Shown: one piece after another, positions 17,433 to 24,227 of the stretch | Layout of the letters: each line of letters starts with the position of its first letter | Numbering within the stretch: position 1 is the first letter of the stretch | Assembly: GCA_963760715.1 (NCBI GenBank) | Contig: CAVXDY010000003.1 | Location: 1-64,000 of the forward strand | Direction of reading: 5' to 3' | DNA from: CAVXDY01 sp963760715 | GTDB taxonomy: Bacteria; Actinomycetota; Thermoleophilia; Miltoncostaeales; Miltoncostaeaceae | DNA length: 64,000 nt | Position numbers and translations under genes: made by a program | The notes under the pieces: model-generated | What the model was told of the DNA's origin: nothing | The model's input: the letters and a program-made list of their open reading frames with translations, nothing else | Databases searched by the model: none

Positions 17433-18011
17433 TCACCAACCGCGCCAGATGGTGCTGCGGCGGACCTCCTCGGCGGTGTCCGGGGGCGGGGCGGGGGGCG
17501 CCTCGGGCCACCCCAGGTAGACGAACCCCACCACGGCGTCGCGGGGACCGAGTCCGAGGGCCTCGCGCACCTCGGGCTCCTCGACCATGGTCCCCGTGCG
17601 CCACATGGCCCCGAGGCCGCGCGCCTGGGCGGCGATCAGGAGGTTCTCGATGGCGGCGGCCACGGCGTCGCGGTCCTCCCGCGCCTGCACCGGATCCTCA
17701 CCCGTGACCACGCAGCAGGCGACCACGACCGGGGCGCGCTCCAGCCGGCCCGTCTCCTTGGCGATCCCCTCCGGGGGCAGATCGCCGCGGAGGCGGGTGA
17801 CCGCCCGCAGGTGCGCCTCGCCCACCTCGCGACGGGCCCCCCCGGCGAGCACGATGAACCGCCACGGGCCCGTGAGGTGGTGGTTGGGCGCCCGGACGGC
17901 CGCGCCGATCGCCTCCTCCACCAGCTCGCGGGGCACGGGGTCGGGGCGGACCCTGGTCGCGCTGCGGCGCGAGCGGATCGCGTCGATCACGAGGTCGCCC
18001 CGGTCGCTCAT
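17433..18011 (-). CDS. nitroreductase-family flavoprotein
   Basis: This 192-residue FMN-dependent nitroreductase-like oxidoreductase has the N-terminal FMN-phosphate site AIRSRRSATR, the APNHHLTGPWRFIVL segment, AAIENLLIAAQARGLGAMWRTG and VVGFVYLGWPEAPP. This pattern fits the YdjA-type small nitroreductases. The physiological substrate is unknown. ATG 18011 overlaps the stop of the upstream zincin gene by 4 bases (ATGA), so translation is coupled. Confidence 0.88.
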   Translation of the reverse strand: MSDRGDLVIDAIRSRRSATRVRPDPVPRELVEEAIGAAVRAPNHHLTGPWRFIVLAGGARREVGEAHLRAVTRLRGDLPPEGIAKETGRLERAPVVVACCVVTGEDPVQAREDRDAVAAAIENLLIAAQARGLGAMWRTGTMVEEPEVREALGLGPRDAVVGFVYLGWPEAPPAPPPDTAEEVRRSTIWRGW

Positions 18012-18355
18012 CCGTAGCCCAGATCGTGCAGACGGTCCTCGTCCAGGCCCAGGTGGTGCCCCAGCTCGTGGAGCACGGTCACGCGGACCTGCTCGACGAG
18101 CTCGGCCTCGGTGCGGCAGTGGTCCACGAGCGGATGGACATAGATCGCGATGCGCGGCGGCAGGACGCCGGACGGGAGGGTGCCCTCGGGCAGCGGCACG
18201 CCCACGTAGAGGCCGTAGAGCGGCGGCCCGGGGCGGGTGGAATGGTCCTCCACGACGACCGCGACCTCGTCGAGCGTCGAGGCGAAGGGCTCGGGGATGG
18301 CGTCGATCGCCTCGGCGACGAGGCTCTCGAAGCGGTCCCGGCTGACCTCGATCAC
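18008..18355 (-). CDS. zincin-like metallopeptidase family protein
   Basis: This 115-residue protein is of the small Zincin_1 (DUF1025-type) family. The zinc motif HELGHHLGLDEDRL gives the HExxH pair plus a downstream Asp as third ligand, near the C-terminus. The N-terminal segment FESLVAEAIDAIPEPFAS and the VAVVVED strand are family hallmarks. Substrates are unknown and proteolysis has not been generally shown for the family. GTG 18355 is leaderless-type, with TAGCAT six bases upstream on the minus strand. Confidence 0.88.
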   Translation of the reverse strand: MIEVSRDRFESLVAEAIDAIPEPFASTLDEVAVVVEDHSTRPGPPLYGLYVGVPLPEGTLPSGVLPPRIAIYVHPLVDHCRTEAELVEQVRVTVLHELGHHLGLDEDRLHDLGYG

Positions 18356-18361
18356 GTGCCG

Positions 18362-18367
18362 ATGCTA
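18362..18367 (-). promoter_or_regulatory. -10 TAGCAT of leaderless zincin gene
   Basis: The hexamer ends 6 bases before GTG 18355 on the minus strand; no ribosome site is visible. Confidence 0.55.
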
Positions 18368-18405
18368 CGTCACCAGTCGTTCGTACGGCCGCGACGGCCC
18401 CCCGA

Positions 18406-20310
18406 ATGGTGGTTCCCCGCGCCCGCCCGAGCAGCTTTCCTGAGCCGGTGAGGACGAATCCGAGGAGGGCGACGTCGAGCGGGCGGGGCCGCGTGGGCGT
18501 GGTTCTGGCGGTGGCGGGCGCCCTGATCCTGGGCGCCGCGGTCCCGGCGATCGCCGCCGAGCCGGTGCCCGTGCCCCTCTCCCGGGCCCTCGACATGCTC
18601 CAGAACGGCACGGCCTCGTCGGCGCGGGTGACCAGCGGCGACACGGGGCTGGAGCTCGTCATCGTGACCGGCGGGCGGAGGCGCAGCACCCTCCTTCCCG
18701 CCGATCTGCTGCCGCGGGCGGTGGCGGCGGCCCGGGCGGGCGATGTGCCCCTCAGCGTCGCCCCTCCCGAGCGATCGTCACCGGCCGCGGCGGCCGCTCC
18801 GCCCTCCGAGAGCGGCGGCGGCTTCGACATCAGCGGCTTCGTGCAGACCTGGGCGCCGCTGGCGCTGCTGCTGGGCCTGGTGGCCGTGTCGGCCCTCGCG
18901 CTCCGCGCGGTGACCGGCGCACGCTTCAAGCAGCAGGTGAGCCCGGTCGAGTCGGACACCACCTTCGCCGACGTGGCGGGAATCGACGAGATCCGGAACG
19001 AGGTCTCGGAGATCGCCGACGTCCTGCGGGAGCCCGAGCGCTACAAGCGCGTGGGCGCCGCCCTGCCCCGCGGGATCATCCTGCACGGCCCCCCCGGCAC
19101 CGGGAAGACCCTGCTCGCGCGCGCCGTGGCCGGCGAGGCGAAGGTCCCCTTCTTCAGCGCCTCGGGCTCGGAGTTCGTGGAGATGTACGCGGGCCTGGGC
19201 TCGCGCCGGGTGAGGGCGCTCTTCGCCGCCGCCCGCAAGGCCGCACCGGCCGTGGTCTACATCGACGAGATCGACGCCGTGGGCGGGCGCCGCACGGGCC
19301 ACGCCTCCTCGGGCGAGCGCGAGCAGACCCTCGACCAGCTCCTGTCCGAGATGGACGGCTTCCGGAACGACCCCGACCGCCCGGTCGTGGTGCTGGCCTC
19401 GACCAACCGCATCGACGATCTCGACCCGGCCCTGGTCCGGGCCGGCCGCTTCGACCGCCGCATCGCCATCGGGCTCCCGGGGCGGGCCGCCCGCCGCGCG
19501 ATCCTCGACGTCCACATGCGCGGGCGTCCCCTGGCTCCGGGCACCAGCGCGGCCGCCGTGGCGTCGTTCACGGTGGGCATGGCCGGCGCCGACCTGGCCG
19601 CCCTGTGCAACGAGGCCTCCTTCGAGGCCGCGCGGGCCGGCGAGGCCTCGCTGTCGATGCCGCACTTCCGCAAGGCCCTCATGCGGATCACCGCCGGCCC
19701 GGAGCGGCGCGGGCGGATCCTCTCCGACGAGGAGCGCCTGGTCGTGGCCTACCACGAGATGGGCCACGCCCTCGTGGGGCACCTCTCGCCCCACTGCGAC
19801 CCGGTCGAGCGCGTGACCGTGATCCCGCAGGGCGCGGCGCTCGGCGTCACGATCTCGCTGCCCACCGAGGACCGCTTCCTCGCCACCCGGCGGGAGTGCC
19901 TCGAGCGCCTGGGCCTGCTGATGGCCGGGCGGGCGTCCGAGGAGCTGGTGTTCGGCGAGTTCACCAGCGGCGCCGCCGACGACCTCCAGCGCGCCGCCAC
20001 ACTCGCCCGCGGGATGGCCGGCGACCTGGTCATGGCGGCGGAGACGACAACCGCGAGCCTCGCCTCCGAGCTCCCCGGAGCGCCCGACGGCGACAGCTCC
20101 GAGCGGGGCGAGTCCCTCGCGCGGGTCCTGCTGCAGCAGGCATTCCAGTCGGCCACGGCGATCCTTCGGACCCACCGGCACCTGCTCGACGCGGGCGTCG
20201 AGCGCCTGCTGGAGGCCGAGGAGCTCGAGCGCGACGAGCTGGGCGAGATCTTCGGCCCGCGCCCCGAGGCCCGGCGCCTGGCCCCTCAGCAGGGCGGCGG
20301 CTTCAACTAG
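18406..20310 (+). CDS. FtsH-type membrane AAA+ zinc metalloprotease
   Basis: This 634-residue membrane-anchored ATP-dependent protease degrades unneeded or misfolded proteins. It has an N-terminal hydrophobic helix (about residues 27-50), a 90-residue extracytoplasmic part, a second helix (about 145-167) and an AAA+ module with GPPGTGKT (about 227), VVYIDEIDAVGG and RAGRFDRRIAIGLPGR. The M41 zinc site is HEMGHALVGH (about 450), with the later Asp in GAADDLQRA. The extracytoplasmic segment differs from typical FtsH, and HEMGH replaces the usual HEAGH, so it is probably a paralogue. GTG 18448 is an alternative start. Its stop overlaps the ThiY-like gene by 8 bases. Confidence 0.9.
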   Translation: MVVPRARPSSFPEPVRTNPRRATSSGRGRVGVVLAVAGALILGAAVPAIAAEPVPVPLSRALDMLQNGTASSARVTSGDTGLELVIVTGGRRRSTLLPADLLPRAVAAARAGDVPLSVAPPERSSPAAAAAPPSESGGGFDISGFVQTWAPLALLLGLVAVSALALRAVTGARFKQQVSPVESDTTFADVAGIDEIRNEVSEIADVLREPERYKRVGAALPRGIILHGPPGTGKTLLARAVAGEAKVPFFSASGSEFVEMYAGLGSRRVRALFAAARKAAPAVVYIDEIDAVGGRRTGHASSGEREQTLDQLLSEMDGFRNDPDRPVVVLASTNRIDDLDPALVRAGRFDRRIAIGLPGRAARRAILDVHMRGRPLAPGTSAAAVASFTVGMAGADLAALCNEASFEAARAGEASLSMPHFRKALMRITAGPERRGRILSDEERLVVAYHEMGHALVGHLSPHCDPVERVTVIPQGAALGVTISLPTEDRFLATRRECLERLGLLMAGRASEELVFGEFTSGAADDLQRAATLARGMAGDLVMAAETTTASLASELPGAPDGDSSERGESLARVLLQQAFQSATAILRTHRHLLDAGVERLLEAEELERDELGEIFGPRPEARRLAPQQGGGFN

Positions 20311-21304
20311 GCGACTCGGGCAGGAACCTCTCGGTCACGGCCTGGGAGACATCGAGGGGCTTGGTCAGGAGCCCGTTCTGCCGCATCCAGTCGGCCATCG
20401 TGGCCCATTTGGCCGGATCGAGGCCGAGGGTGGGCCCGTCGGGGGGCGAGAAGAGGTCGGCGGTCAGGCGCACCTGCTCGTCCACCGTCGCCTCGTCGAG
20501 GTCCTTGTTGGCGTCGAGCAGGTGCGCCGTGGCGCCGCTCTGGTCGGTGGCCGCCCAGTCCTGCCCCTTGCGCAGCGCCCGCAGGAACGCCCGCACCAGC
20601 TCGGGCTGCTTCCGGGCCACCTCGTCGCTGGTCACGACGACCAGCTCGTCGTAGTCCGGCACTCCGTTCTGCTCGAGGCGGAAGGACTCGACGGGGATCC
20701 CCTGGCGCTCGAGCTGCACGCCCTCGATGTTCCAGTAGGCGCCGATGACGGCGTCGACCTTCCCGGCCGCCAGGGCGCGGGCCAGGTCGTACCCCACGTT
20801 CCGCACCGTCACCTTCGCCGGGTCGCCGCCGTCCGATCGCACCACCGCGTCGAGCAGCGGCCGGTCGGTGGGGAGGCCGGTCGCGCCCACGGTCTTGCCC
20901 TCCAGCTCACGGGGGCGCGAGATGCCGCGGTCGGTGCGCGCGATGACCGCGTTCAGCGGGTGGGTCACGATGGCGCCGACCGCGACCACCGGGACCCCCT
21001 GGGACCGCGCGAGCAGCACCTCGGGCTCGTACGAGATGGCGAAGGGAGCCCTGCCCGCCCCGACCTGCTTCAGAGAGGCGGCCGGGTCGCTGGGCACCGT
21101 CGGCGTGACGTCGAGGCCCTCGTCGGCGAAGTACCCCTCGCCCACGGCCCCGTAGATCCCTGCGTGGTCGGCGTTCGGGAACCAGTCGAGCACGAGGTTG
21201 ACCTTCTGCAGGCCGGCGGCGGACTCGGAGCCGCCGCCGCACGCGACGGCCCCCGCCGCCAGGGCGAGGACGACGCACACGAGGAGGAGCGGACGGCGGA
21301 TCAT
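20303..21304 (-). CDS. thiY: ThiY-like substrate-binding lipoprotein (thiamine precursor uptake)
   Basis: This 333-residue NMT1/THI5-like periplasmic-type binding protein is for thiamine pyrimidine precursors. A signal peptide with lipobox AAGAVAC (Cys 22) anchors it in the membrane. The ligand-site segment VNLVLDWFPNADHAGIYGAV is characteristic of ThiY/THI5-like proteins, with ISYEPEVLLAR and VGYDLARALAAGKVDAVIGAYW following. It is the last gene of a TPP-riboswitch-led operon; its ATG overlaps the permease stop by 4 bases. Riboswitch context and family together make thiamine-precursor import the likeliest role. Confidence 0.88.
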   Translation of the reverse strand: MIRRPLLLVCVVLALAAGAVACGGGSESAAGLQKVNLVLDWFPNADHAGIYGAVGEGYFADEGLDVTPTVPSDPAASLKQVGAGRAPFAISYEPEVLLARSQGVPVVAVGAIVTHPLNAVIARTDRGISRPRELEGKTVGATGLPTDRPLLDAVVRSDGGDPAKVTVRNVGYDLARALAAGKVDAVIGAYWNIEGVQLERQGIPVESFRLEQNGVPDYDELVVVTSDEVARKQPELVRAFLRALRKGQDWAATDQSGATAHLLDANKDLDEATVDEQVRLTADLFSPPDGPTLGLDPAKWATMADWMRQNGLLTKPLDVSQAVTERFLPESPS

Positions 21305-22134
21305 CGGCGTCTCCAGGACGGTCGGACGGAATGGTGGCGGTGGGGGAGGGCAAGGCGCTCGACGACGGCGACGGCGCCGAAGAAGCCCAGGCCGATCAGC
21401 GCGAGCAGGACGATCGCCGCGAAGCTGCGGGCGGTCTGGAACTCGGCGGTCGAGAACTCCGACAGGTAGCCCAGGCCGCGGTCGGCGCCCACGTACTCGG
21501 CCACGACCGCGCCCGTCACCGAGAAGACGGCGGCCATCTTCAGACCCGAGAAGAGCGTGGGCAGCGCCGCGGGGAACGTGATCCTCCAGAAGGTCCAGAC
21601 GCGCCCCGACCCCAGCGTGCGCACCGCCCGCGCCATCGCCGGGTCAACGCCGCGCAGGCCGTCGACGCCGGTCACCACGACCGGGAAGAACGCGATCACG
21701 AAGGCCACCATCACCTGGGCGGTCCCGTAGTCGAGCCAGATCGCCACGAGCGGCGCGATGGCCAGGATCGGAATGGCCTGGCTGGCCACGAGCCAGGGGT
21801 ACACGGCCACCTCCATCGAGCGCAGCGACACGATCGCCACCGCCAGGGCCACGCCCACGAGGGCGGCCAGGGCGAAGCCGACCCCGGCCTCGACGATGGT
21901 GGCCTGGGCGTGGAACCACAGCCGGTCGCGATCGGTCCACAGGGCGTCCGCGACGGTCGCGGGGGAGGGCAGGAGCCACTCGCGCGGCGCGTAGACCCAC
22001 ACCACGGCCTGCCAGACGAGGAGCCCGGCCAGCGGCAGCAGCAGGATGGGCAGGCGGCGCCACCACGCCCGCCCGGACGCCGCAGCGGGGGCGGCGGGCG
22101 GGGCGGCGGCGGTCAGGCGGTCAACCGTGCTCAC
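21301..22134 (-). CDS. thiX: ABC transporter permease, thiamine precursor (ThiX-like)
   Basis: This 277-residue inner-membrane permease has six predicted helices. The BPD_transp_1 EAA-like loop is visible as AMARAVRTLGSGRVWTFWRITFPAALP. The N-terminal 25 residues are Ala/Pro-rich. The NitT/TauT-like family is the same as ThiX. GTG 22134 overlaps the ATPase stop by four bases. It partners with the ATPase and the ThiY-like lipoprotein of the same operon. Confidence 0.88.
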   Translation of the reverse strand: MSTVDRLTAAAPPAAPAAASGRAWWRRLPILLLPLAGLLVWQAVVWVYAPREWLLPSPATVADALWTDRDRLWFHAQATIVEAGVGFALAALVGVALAVAIVSLRSMEVAVYPWLVASQAIPILAIAPLVAIWLDYGTAQVMVAFVIAFFPVVVTGVDGLRGVDPAMARAVRTLGSGRVWTFWRITFPAALPTLFSGLKMAAVFSVTGAVVAEYVGADRGLGYLSEFSTAEFQTARSFAAIVLLALIGLGFFGAVAVVERLALPHRHHSVRPSWRRR

Positions 22135-22910
22135 GCCAGCGCCCCCGCCGATCGCAGCCCGTCGAGAACGCGCCCGCGCAGCTCGCCGAACTCGGGCCGC
22201 GCGGTGTCGGCCAGGCCGCGCGGCCGAGGCAGGTCGACGGCCACCTCGTCCACCACCCGCGCCGGGCGCGGGCCGCTCACCAGCACCCGGTCGGCGAGCA
22301 GGATCGCCTCCTCGATGTCGTGCGTGACGAGGAGCACGGTGGGAGCGCTCTCGCGCCAGGCGGCGGCGAGCGCGCCCTGCAGGTCGGCCCGCGTGAGGGC
22401 GTCGAGTGCCCCGAATGGCTCGTCCAGCAGCCACACGCGACCGCCGCCCAGCAGCGTCCGAGCCAGGGCCGCGCGCTGCCGCATGCCCCCCGAGAGGGCA
22501 TGGGGGTAGTGCTCCTCGAATCCCGCCAGGCCCATCCGCGCCAGGGCCTGCCGGGCCGCGCGATCGCGGTCGGCAGCGGGCAGGCCGCCGAGGCTCGCGC
22601 CCAGGCGCACGTTGTCCAGAAGGGTCCGCCACGGCATCAGCGCGTCGCTCTGGGGCATCAGCGTGATCCGCCCGAGCCGCTCCGGGTCGGGCCGCCCGTC
22701 CACGAGGACCTCGCCGGAGTCGGGCTCGCGCAGGCCCGCGAGGATCGAGAGCAGGGTGCTCTTTCCGCAGCCCGAGGGTCCCACGAGGGCCACGAGCTCC
22801 CCGGGCGCGAGGGACAGGTCCACCCCGTCCAGCACCGGGCGCCCGCCCAGGTCCAGCCGCAGGTCGCGACACGCGAGGGTGGGGCCGGGGGCGGGCTCAG
22901 ACCCCGGCAT
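22131..22910 (-). CDS. thiZ: ABC transporter ATP-binding protein (ThiZ-like)
   Basis: This 259-residue nucleotide-binding subunit has Walker A GPSGCGKST, a Q-loop in MPQSDALMPWRT, signature LSGGMRQRAALAR, Walker B VWLLDEPFGALD and H-loop THDIEEA. The pattern is typical of the NitT/TauT/ThiZ group. ATG 22910 lies inside the last codons of thiL (14-base overlap), so translation is coupled. It powers the ThiX-like permease. Confidence 0.9.
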   Translation of the reverse strand: MPGSEPAPGPTLACRDLRLDLGGRPVLDGVDLSLAPGELVALVGPSGCGKSTLLSILAGLREPDSGEVLVDGRPDPERLGRITLMPQSDALMPWRTLLDNVRLGASLGGLPAADRDRAARQALARMGLAGFEEHYPHALSGGMRQRAALARTLLGGGRVWLLDEPFGALDALTRADLQGALAAAWRESAPTVLLVTHDIEEAILLADRVLVSGPRPARVVDEVAVDLPRPRGLADTARPEFGELRGRVLDGLRSAGALA

Positions 22911-23883
22911 TGTGCTCCCATCCCAGCCGCGCCAGCGGCACGATCCGGCCCGCGCCATCGACGGCCACGACCCCGGGATGGCCCTCCTCCAGCCGCCCCA
23001 CCGGGGTGAGCGGGACGTCGAGCTCCTCGCGCAGCCCCCGGAGCAGGCCGGGCGGCACCGCGACGAGCAGCTCGTAGTCCTCGCCGCCGGTGGCCGCGAA
23101 GATCCGGGGGTCCTCGCCGCGGGCCGCGGCGACCGCCTCCACCCCCGGCGCCAGCGGCACGACGTCGAGGTCGATCCGGGCCCGCAGGCCACCGGCCCGT
23201 GCCAGCCGCAGGGCGTCGAGGGCCAGCCCGTCGGAGACATCGAGCATCGCGCGGGCGCCGCCCGCGGCGAGCGCGCGGCCGGCCGCGATCCTCGGCTCCG
23301 GCGACCGGTGCGCCGCCCGCAGGGACCCGGCGTCGGACACCCCGGCCGCGAGGGAGGGCTCCTCGAGGACCGCGAGGCCGGCGGCCGCGGCGCCGAGCCG
23401 TCCGGTGACGCACAGCAGGTCGCCGGCCCGGCCGCCCGCGCGCCCCACCGGCTCCACCCCGGGCCAGGGACGGCCGACGGCCGTCACGCCCAGGACCAGT
23501 ACCGGCGCGGCGGTCACGTCGCCGCCGGCCACGGTGACCCCGCAGCGTCCGGCAAGCCGCTCGATGCCCTCGTAGAGCTCGTCCACGTCGCCCGTGTCCA
23601 GGTCCGCCGGCAGCCCGAGGCCCACCAGCGCCGCCACCGGCCGGGCGCCCATGGCGGCCACGTCCGACAGGTTCACCGCGAGCGCCTTGTGCCCCAGGTC
23701 GCGCAGGCCGGTGGTGGAGCGCCGGAAGTGGACGGCCTCGACGAGCATGTCGTGGGTCACGACCGCCCGGCCGCCCACGGCGATGAGCGCCGCGTCGTCC
23801 CCGATGCCCAGCTCGGTGCCGGCACGGGTGGCCGAACGTGCGGCGATGCGCTCGATGAGCGCCAGCTCGGAGATTCGGGAGAT
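22897..23883 (-). CDS. thiL: thiamine-monophosphate kinase
   Basis: It phosphorylates thiamine monophosphate to the active TPP. The family motifs are present: GIGDDAAL (metal/ATP Asp pair), LVEAVHFRRSTTG, LGHKALAVNLSDVAAMGARP, GGDVTAAP, MLDVSDGLALDALRLA and TGGEDYELLVAV. Homology begins at ISELALIERIAARS, which lies upstream of the first canonical start (GTG 23778); starting there would remove GIGDDAA. No ATG, GTG or TTG is in frame before it. The frame contains ATC at 23881-23883 six bases after GAAGGA, and CTG at 23863-23865. I annotate from the ATC (328 aa, the usual length); the true start is uncertain. A TPP riboswitch lies directly upstream. Confidence 0.88.
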   Translation of the reverse strand: MSRISELALIERIAARSATRAGTELGIGDDAALIAVGGRAVVTHDMLVEAVHFRRSTTGLRDLGHKALAVNLSDVAAMGARPVAALVGLGLPADLDTGDVDELYEGIERLAGRCGVTVAGGDVTAAPVLVLGVTAVGRPWPGVEPVGRAGGRAGDLLCVTGRLGAAAAGLAVLEEPSLAAGVSDAGSLRAAHRSPEPRIAAGRALAAGGARAMLDVSDGLALDALRLARAGGLRARIDLDVVPLAPGVEAVAAARGEDPRIFAATGGEDYELLVAVPPGLLRGLREELDVPLTPVGRLEEGHPGVVAVDGAGRIVPLARLGWEHNAGV

Positions 23884-23887
23884 GCGT

Positions 23888-23972
23888 CTTCCTTCGCTGG
23901 AATTACCCAGATCAGGTTCAAGGGTCGAGGCTGGTGCCTCCTCTCAGCCGCCCTCGGCAGCTCCCCTGGACT
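23888..23972 (-). ncRNA. TPP riboswitch (THI element)
   Basis: On the minus strand the hallmark segments occur in order: GGGGAGC (23960-23966), the pyrimidine-sensing GGCTGAGAGGAGGC (23936-23949), the variable P3 stem, then ACCTGATCTGGGTAAT (23902-23917) and CCAGCGAAGGAAG (23888-23900). It lies between a -10 hexamer and thiL, with the thiL ribosome site (GAAGGA) as its last bases. TPP binding would therefore hide the ribosome site. This predicts repression of thiL and the transporter by thiamine pyrophosphate. Confidence 0.95.
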
Positions 23973-23978
23973 GAGCGG

Positions 23979-23984
23979 ACCCTA
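23979..23984 (-). promoter_or_regulatory. -10 TAGGGT of the thiL operon
   Basis: TAGGGT on the minus strand is 6 bases before the first riboswitch base, so transcription would start at the aptamer itself. Confidence 0.6.
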
Positions 23985-24008
23985 CCACGGCGCGTCCGCA
24001 CCTCGGCC

Positions 24009-24113
24009 TCACCCACGGCGTCGCACCCAGGTCGTACAGGCCCGCTCGCCGGTCCTTGAGCCATAGTCGTCGAATGGGGCTGAGGGGCTGTCTCTGAGGG
24101 CGCTGGGAGTCAT
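24009..24113 (-). CDS. possible 34-residue peptide behind a SARP-type promoter
   Basis: ATG 24113 opens a 34-codon frame ending at TGA 24009-24011, downstream of the minus-strand promoter at 24152-24183. GGAG lies about 8 bases before the ATG. GC3 is about 76%, below the window norm, and I recognise no family. It is Ser/Thr/Arg-rich and without a membrane segment. It may be a small product of the regulator's divergent promoter, or noncoding leader sequence of an RNA reading toward thiL. Confidence 0.25.
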   Translation of the reverse strand: MTPSALRDSPSAPFDDYGSRTGERACTTWVRRRG

Positions 24114-24151
24114 CTCGCGTCTCCGTCGCTCGGAGGCTGTTCGGTGCGCCC

Positions 24152-24183
24152 ACGCTAGGAACGGCCTCTTCCGGGCCACTTAC
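24152..24183 (-). promoter_or_regulatory. SARP-type operator and promoter, leftward
   Basis: On the minus strand: GTAAGT (24178-24183), 5 bases, GGAAGA (24167-24172), 7 bases, CCTAGCGT (24152-24159, containing the -10 TAGCGT). Two hexamers 11 bp apart just upstream of the -10 replace a normal -35, as at SARP-activated promoters. The spacing is identical to the site at 27643-27674. Confidence 0.65.
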
Positions 24184-24227
24184 GGCCACGCTTACGGGCT
24201 CCGCCTTCCCACTTGTGGGGGGGCGCG

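Noticed and set aside
24178..24197. Rightward SARP operator made of CTTACGG repeats for the regulator's own gene
   Set aside because: The two copies are 12 bp apart and no -10 follows at the right distance; the same bases fit the leftward operator far better.
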